A stretch of DNA of 64,000 nucleotides from NCBI GenBank assembly GCA_032622095.1, contig CP136065.1, forward strand, positions 94,931,343 through 94,995,342, given 5' to 3'. The DNA comes from Siphonodentalium dalli. Taxonomy: Eukaryota; Mollusca; Scaphopoda; Gadilida; Siphonodentaliidae. Under the pieces are notes generated by a model. It saw only the letters and a list, made by a program, of their open reading frames with translations. It was not told the origin of the DNA and searched no databases. A program made the translations under genes and the position numbers. Positions within the stretch are counted from its first letter, which is position 1. Every line of letters starts with the position of its first letter. Positions 58,294 to 64,000 of the stretch are shown here, piece by piece.

Positions 58294-58519
58294 AGTGTAA
58301 ATGACATTCCAATTTACGGACACCACAGACAATCAAGACATGGACCATATGAATCAAATTATATCACAGAATAATTTAATATTGATATTATCTTCATTAT
58401 GAAATCCTGTATCTGGAATTTCATTAATTTGCCGATATTTCCAATTCCGATTCGGTCGCTGATTCTTGATATATCACCCAGTTGAGTTTCCAACATATAT
58501 TCCCAGCCAACTCCTTTTC

Positions 58520-58755
58520 TTAACACTTTGATGACTGAAGCTTTCTGATTTTTTTTGCGAAAACCCTGTGCCAATGAACTTTCTTTTATATATAGAAAAT
58601 CCATTGGCCTAAAAAATATTTATCTTCATCTTGTAAGCCAGTGCATTCTCTTATATATGCGAGGCTCCCTGTGGGAGACTCGCATATATAGGAAAATGCA
58701 CTGGCACAGGGGCTTTAATGCTGCACCAGCACAACTCCCGTCATGTAAGGGTTAA
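58520..58755. mobile_element. TTAA-flanked MITE with twin hairpins (family 4), diverged copy, 236 bp
   Basis: The left end TTAACACTTTGATGAC pairs with the right end GTCATGTAAGGGTTAA. The first inner hairpin (about 58563-58610) has lost its loop; the second (about 58636-58710) has the stem GCATTCTCTTATATATGCGA and loop GGCTCCCTGTGGGAG. It is bounded by CCCTGTGCC and GGCACAGGG as in the other copies. Confidence 0.75.
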
Positions 58756-59195
58756 CTAAGAAAACTAATTATTGCCAAACGTTAGCTACATTTGTCAGTC
58801 ACAGTTAATTAAATATTCACACAACTGTTGAGCAAAATCAATCGGTTGTTGAGCGATTTCACTTTCAGTGTTGAGTTAAATTTCTACACCATCACTCGTT
58901 GAGTAGAAATAGTTCACTCAACTCGTTCGTCAACGCTGCTTGGTGGTCTACTTACACTGATGTTGAGCCAATTGTTTTTTTCAACGAGATTTTGAGTGTA
59001 GTTTGAAGTTTCGACTCGTCTGTGCACTTGTATCTATTATCTGCCAAAATAATATCGCAGTTTTTCAATTAATGCAAGTAATATTTTCTTTCACCCAGCA
59101 AAAACGTTAGATTAGCCATAAAAATTGAAAATCGTCGAGACACTTCATGAATTTCAATAACCTCTCGTTACAATGGAATAGTCTACAAAACATGC

Positions 59196-59509
59196 TGTAC
59201 CTCGGCCTAATTTGTTAGGGGTACAACTCCAAGCCTTTCGCCCTCCAGCGCTGGCGATAAGGGTTCAAATCCACATGTTTCCATCGTGGACTTTGTAACT
59301 CTAAATCGTTATCTGGTGGAGTGCCCAGTTACACGCCGATGGCCGGTGGTTTGCCGCACATCTGTCGACGAGTTTATCAGCCATTGAAATCACTGTTAGA
59401 TTGGCCGTAAGTGTGCGGATTTCCTCCACCTATAAAATTGGCAATGTCGTGATATGGCTTATAGTTGCCGAAAGCGACATTAAACCCCAATCAATTAATC
59501 AATCAATCA
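59196..59509 (+). mobile_element. tRNA-derived SINE, copy 3, with perfect 11-bp TSD
   Basis: The body matches the SINE at 37690, including GGGTTCAAATCCACATGTTT and GCGACATTAAACCCCAA, with an ATCA tail. It is flanked by ACAAAACATGC at 59185-59195 and 59510-59520. Confidence 0.9.
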
Positions 59510-59587
59510 ACAAAACATGCGATACTGCAGTCGTGGAAATAATCGCACAACAATAACACGGGTAGTTGAAATTCTGCTAACGGTCAA

Positions 59588-59946
59588 TTAACCCTTTACC
59601 CAACAAAACGGACCTGTGCCAATGCATTCTCTTATATATGCGAGTCGACCATAGGTCGCCTCGCATATCTAAGAGAATGCATTGGCCTAATTCTTTAACA
59701 ATTTTATAATTTTTAATTTGTTAAGCCAATGCATTCTCTTATATATGCGAGGCGACCTATGGTCGACTCGCATATATAAGAGAATGCATTGGCACAGGGC
59801 ATAACTGTAACCATCACAATGTGGTCAATGAGCCGGTTCTAATGATATCCATATTTGTATGGTTTTATTGAGACAGACCCAAGATAATTTAGGCTGTTGC
59901 AGCTTTATTTGGCCGTTTTTGGCCGGTTTGTTGGGTAAAGGGTTAA
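59588..59946. mobile_element. TTAA-flanked MITE with twin hairpins (family 4), copy in opposite orientation, 359 bp
   Basis: The left end is TTAACCCTTTACCCAACAAA, the right end its inverse, with TTAA at 59588-59591 and 59943-59946. The twin hairpins lie at about 59613-59690 and 59722-59798. The single-copy arm (GTGGTCAATGAGCCGGTTCT) matches that of 54683-55071 reversed, so the two elements sit in opposite directions. Confidence 0.85.
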
Positions 59947-60068
59947 GATCAGCCTTAGTTATTGCTGACGGGAACCGGGAGAAAGCCAAATGACAGTAGA
60001 AAATATTCAATTTTTTGTCTAAAAACGACAAAATATCATATGTGACACTAAATAGTGGTTGGGAGTAA

Positions 60069-60072
<4 letters not shown>

Positions 60073-60104
<32 letters not shown>
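60073..60104. repeat. (GA)n microsatellite
   Basis: Fifteen or so GA dinucleotides. The Ser/Leu-rich antisense frame across it is an artefact. Confidence 0.95.
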
Positions 60105-60106
<2 letters not shown>

Positions 60107-60654
60107 CTCCAATGAGTCGCAATTCGATACAACATTTAATAACCGAGTGCACAACATTCGATTCGAGCCGAGCCCAGCTTTAGCTAATAAATCCAATTTA
60201 GTGGACGAGGTTAATAAATTTCGTATAGAATTGCGACGAAATTGAAATTTGATCACATAATCACATTGAAGCAATGAAAAACGATCCCGTAACGGCTGGG
60301 GTTAAAATACATTAATATTGATTTCCTTATCACAACCAAAGGGGAAGTAAAGACACGTTCAAGAACAAAATATAATTCCATTTTAAATCTGTCTTTTCAT
60401 GTTGACAAAATTGGTCAAACACCCTCATCACCCATATTTATATCACAGTCAACAGCACTATAACCCAACACAAATCGAAAACAAAAATAGCATTCTAATT
60501 AACATAATAATAAAATTCCGGCATTGACATCGATATAATTGCACTAAACTCGTACGTCACTGTGCGTTCCAATGATACACGTGTGTCTTACTAAAATATG
60601 AGGCCGGGCTCAGGGGCTATACTGATGTGATAAATAAGGCTTCTGTTGATATTC

Positions 60655-60910
60655 TATGAGATAGATAGAGAGAGATAGAAAGAGGGAGAGATATTGCATA
60701 TAGTATCCCTCTATCCGACTACGCTGACCATGTACACCATTACGATAGAGGGGAGATAGATAGATAGAGAGAGATATAGATAGATAGAGAGAGAGAGAGA
60801 GAAGAGATAGAGAGAGAGAGAGAGAGAGAGACAGAGGGAGAGCGAGAGCGAGCGGGAGAGAGAGATGCATATTACACCCTCTATCGGACTACTCTGACCC
60901 TGTACACCAT
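60655..60910. repeat. GA/GATA microsatellite with duplicated flank
   Basis: GAGA and GATA runs are interrupted by two copies of a phrase: CTCTATCCGACTACGCTGAC then ATGTACACCATTACGA, and CTCTATCGGACTACTCTGAC then CTGTACACCATTACGA, about 180 bp apart. Confidence 0.85.
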
Positions 60911-61827
60911 TACGAAATTTACATGACAATAATTTTGTTGTAAGCGTTATGTTGCGTCCTATGTAAGTTCACCCTAATATCCGACGAAAATTCACAAATA
61001 AACGCTTCTTTTTCTACGCTGTACCCTGTATATTTAGTAGTAATTTAGTACAAGTATTATTTTTGACGAATATAATAAGAATATAATACATTTTAGAATG
61101 CAAAAGAATCTTAGACTTAGTAATATGTCTATATATATAAACTGCAAGTAACAGTTTGTTCCCTGTGATCCCCGACCCATGCACTATTGGATGGGGAGAC
61201 GTTGCATTCCTCGATCCCACGCTACTTTGCCCCATGCATACCATTCTCATATGCATATTTCCATGCACATATATACTTAGCGATGTAGGGGTTAGAAATG
61301 CTGTACCTTATGTTTCTAAGTAAAAATATACATATGAACCCACTCTCTTAATATATATACGTTGATAGCTTATAATTACGACAATCCGCATATTAGTTGG
61401 TGATTGAACTAGTTTTTTCCCCCAAACTTCCCCACCGAATGTGCGGTCTCCGGTGACAAACTCGAAAAGTAAACAATCGCTACAAATGTGCATTCTATGC
61501 CATGTCATATTAGTATTGGCACGAAGCTGGATAAATGCTAATACTAATGGTGCAATAGTTATGTAAAACATTCCTTTTTCCCCAACTAAATTATCGCATT
61601 TCACAGTTTCACTGATCTGTCTAATTTTATTTTCACGGTATGGTAACTATGGACGTCATGATGTGGGGCGACCGTTGGTGCATGTCGCCCAATTTCTTAA
61701 AGTATCACTGCGCGTTGTGATGCGGGAAACGACATTTCCCTCGGCTGATATAGATTGTCGCTACTAAGTGTATCTAAGGGCATTGACCAATCAAATGCAC
61801 GTATTTAAGCGAAATCGATTGTAGCTG

Positions 61828-61830
<3 letters not shown>
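60911..61830. other. Intergenic DNA, nothing recognised
   Basis: No gene or clear repeat seen; short frames only. Confidence 0.5.

Positions 61831-61883
<53 letters not shown>
61831..61883. repeat. (TA)n microsatellite
   Basis: About 26 TA units, immediately next to the 3-prime end of the Helitron-like element. Confidence 0.95.
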
Positions 61884-61884
<1 letters not shown>

Positions 61885-62401
61885 TAGCTGGTGGACCCGA
61901 CTTCGTCCGGGCTGTTTCCCCTCTGCTTTTCGGTGAATTGCGCGATTTGACCTTGAATTGACCATTTTGAATGTCATGGTCAGGTTCGGGTCACGATTTG
62001 ACCCGTCCAAAACACTCCTCGGACAAAAGTAACCCTAGGTATCAAATGTTGTCGAAATCCCGTCAAAATTCGCGATTCGACCTTGAATTGAAAATTTGAA
62101 GGTCAAGGTCAGGTCGGGGTCACGATTTGACCCGTCCAAAACACTCCCCGGACAAAAGTACCCATGGGTATAAAATTTCGTCGAAATCCGTCCCGTTTTA
62201 CCCGATTTGACCTTGAATTGACCCTTTTGAAGGTCAAGGTCAGGTCGGAGTCACTATTTGACCCATCCAAAACACTCCCTGGACAAAAGTAACCCTAGGT
62301 ATCAAATTTCGTCAAAATCCGTCTGGCAGTTTTCCCGGCCATAGCTAACAGACAAACAACAAACAAACAGACTGAAGTCCCAAAATATATATTAGAAAAG
62401 A
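61884..62401 (-). mobile_element. Helitron-like non-autonomous element with three internal 125-bp repeats
   Basis: Read on the minus strand, the 3-prime end is a short hairpin (CCCGGACGAAGTCGGG), a spacer of about 8 nt and CTAG, followed by T: the CTRR end and A/T insertion rule of Helitrons. The other end begins TCTTTTCTAATATATA, with TC as expected, but the base before it is C and not A, so this border is less sure. Between are three tandem copies of a unit holding GATTTGACCTTGAATTGA, GGTCAAGGTCAGGTCGG and CCGTCCAAAACACTCC. No helicase frame is present. Confidence 0.7.
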
Positions 62402-64000
62402 GTAGGATCTGTCTGTCCGTCTGTTCGAAATTTCTCCCAGACCCTAGACCGATTTCAACCAAATTCGGTGTAAATAAAACACACTCAAACTTTATTCATT
62501 TATATGTTTATGTATAGGTTTTTCCTTATTAGTTTCTAAACAAATCTATAATCTACATGCAGTTTGGATATTATACGTCGATATAGTCGTTTAAATCACA
62601 TGTCAAACCTTATTGGAATGAAACCCAAAGCACCTTACATAGAGGCATGCGTAGAATTAGACGCATATGGGTTGCAGAAGGTACGCCTAGAGGGCGCGAC
62701 AATTTGTCTTATTCTTACAAAGCTGCCAAATGTGCATTTCACAAAGAGCTTCGCAAATCCAACTCGAAATTCATTTAAAATGAAAATGACGAAATAGATA
62801 GAGCTGCCGAAATGAATCAATCTTGAGCTTAGTTTAGACTCTTTAACCGATGCAACAAGAAAATGAAGGAAGACAACAATAACTTATTTGTCCTCAACGG
62901 ATCTACCCTCATAAATCCGGATGATGCCGATGAGATCTTGAACTATATATGTCCAATATATATATATATATGTGTCGTTCATTGTTGGACATACGCACAC
63001 ATTGTGGCAAACCTACCTGTTCTTATTGAATTTGCTCACGCCTGGTGCATGTTTTACCATACATGTATATTGGTATCGTAGCGTACCCCACTATACCCTG
63101 CACCTGTACATTCAACTACACTTGATTCTAATTTATGGCATTAATGGGGTCGACCTGCATTGACCGGATGATGTGTACAACAACATGTAGAGTTATCGCC
63201 CCTTCTTCGGAAACTAAAATTGGGTGGCTGAAACAACCATACATCCACTGATGTTACACTGTGATCAATATGTATTCCCGACCTCGGATCCCCAACTTGA
63301 CGATTTCTTATCTTCCTTGCCAGGAGTGCAAGAATGTACAGACGCAACACATGCATGCTTGTTCTTTCATAAATACATAAATAAAAGCAAGAATGGCGAC
63401 CAGCAAGTGATCAAACTACATATGTTCATATAGCCATATAGTTGTGAGGTGCGCTTTTCGTGTGATCCGTGCTCAACCTGTAATTCATGCACAAATTCAA
63501 ATTAGGAGCTTGTGCGTGCGTGCCAGTCTGGATTTTTTTTACGTGTGCGCGCGTGTCTTGAATGTCATGCAGTTTGTGTATGCTATTTATATATATAGAA
63601 CGTGGTTCATATATGGGTATGTTTCTTTTCTCCCAACTTACTTTTGTTCTTTCCATTTCACTATATTTTTGTAACATGATGTTGTATATACGTTAACATG
63701 TATATGTATCACTCTTCATGCATTGGAGGACAATAAAGGTATATATAATTATCGATCGACCAGTCTAAAGCCGCGCACTCAAAATACATCCATTTATTCT
63801 ATCCATCCACCGCAGTTAGTCATCTAGGCCAACAAGTTCGTACTATGATAGGTTTTATTGCTAAATGAAACGCATTACAATTGGCTGTTGACCAACAACT
63901 GAACAGGATTTATGGTAACACGCTCTGTATATATTAGTACATGAATACATATGTATGGTCAAAAGCTATATGCAATAAAGGAAGATTACGATGAACCATG
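62402..64000. other. Intergenic DNA to the window end
   Basis: 62402-62475 (GGATCTGTCTGTCCGTCTGT and GACCGATTTCAACCAAATT) matches the reverse of 30195-30280. The rest has several frames of 60-85 codons on both strands, none with a recognisable domain or splice structure; an exon from a gene beyond the window cannot be excluded. Confidence 0.5.

Noticed and set aside
59825-60274. 149-codon minus-strand frame
   Set aside because: Runs through half of a TTAA MITE and a GA microsatellite; no domain.
62863-63677. Cluster of 60-85-codon frames near the window end
   Set aside because: Overlapping on both strands, no domains, no consistent splice sites; left as unassigned.

Overview
This 64-kb window is AT-rich, repeat-laden animal nuclear DNA. 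The genes are sparse and intron-split: six well-formed GT-AG exons of one serine-protease-like gene cover about 10 kb, and there is one intronless rhodopsin-class receptor. The rest is intergenic or intronic DNA full of non-LTR retrotransposon relics, tRNA-derived SINEs, miniature inverted-repeat elements and minisatellites. The SINE style (tails of ATCA repeats, conserved end close to GCGACATTAAACCCCAA) and the receptor type suggest a lophotrochozoan, most likely a mollusc. That is inference; no sequence here identifies a species.

Region by region. (1) 1-3574: a 372-bp TTAA-flanked element, a 958-bp element with CAC...GTG ends and a 5-bp target duplication, and a SINE. (2) 3575-13610, plus strand: six exons of a secreted trypsin-fold protein. 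Its catalytic His is Asn and its catalytic Ser is Gly, while the Asp, the activation site, the S1-pocket Asp and all ten expected cysteines remain. It is therefore a serine protease homologue (pseudoenzyme). The 5-prime exons were not found, and its introns carry LINE, MITE and hairpin repeats. (3) 15.5-17.7 kb and 21.5-23.2 kb: two decayed LINE reverse transcriptases on the minus strand. (4) 23.5-29.6 kb: MITE copies, a fold-back repeat and a direct 0.5-kb duplication. (5) 30589-32438: a second, longer CAC...GTG element with its own 5-bp target duplication, containing a nested TTAA element. (6) 35940-36962, minus strand: the complete intronless GPCR with a duplicated 18-residue tail motif. 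(7) 37.6-38.2 kb: a LINE C-terminus split by a SINE with a perfect 10-bp duplication. (8) 38.5-45.4 kb: a tandem array interrupted by a palindromic element of about 6.1 kb whose centre is a minisatellite that flips strand. (9) 45.9-53 kb: a near-perfect 154-bp hairpin, a fold-back element, minisatellites and a second inverted repeat of about 2.2 kb. (10) 53.9-60 kb: a cluster of TTAA-flanked MITEs, several with hairpins inside hairpins, and a SINE. (11) 60-64 kb: microsatellites and a Helitron-like element with internal 125-bp repeats.

Only the serine protease homologue and the GPCR look like functioning host genes, and they have no evident functional link. The main interest lies in the pseudoenzyme, the receptor tail duplication, the possible Transib/RAG-like non-autonomous family, the giant palindrome, and the unusually dense set of TTAA-targeting miniature elements.
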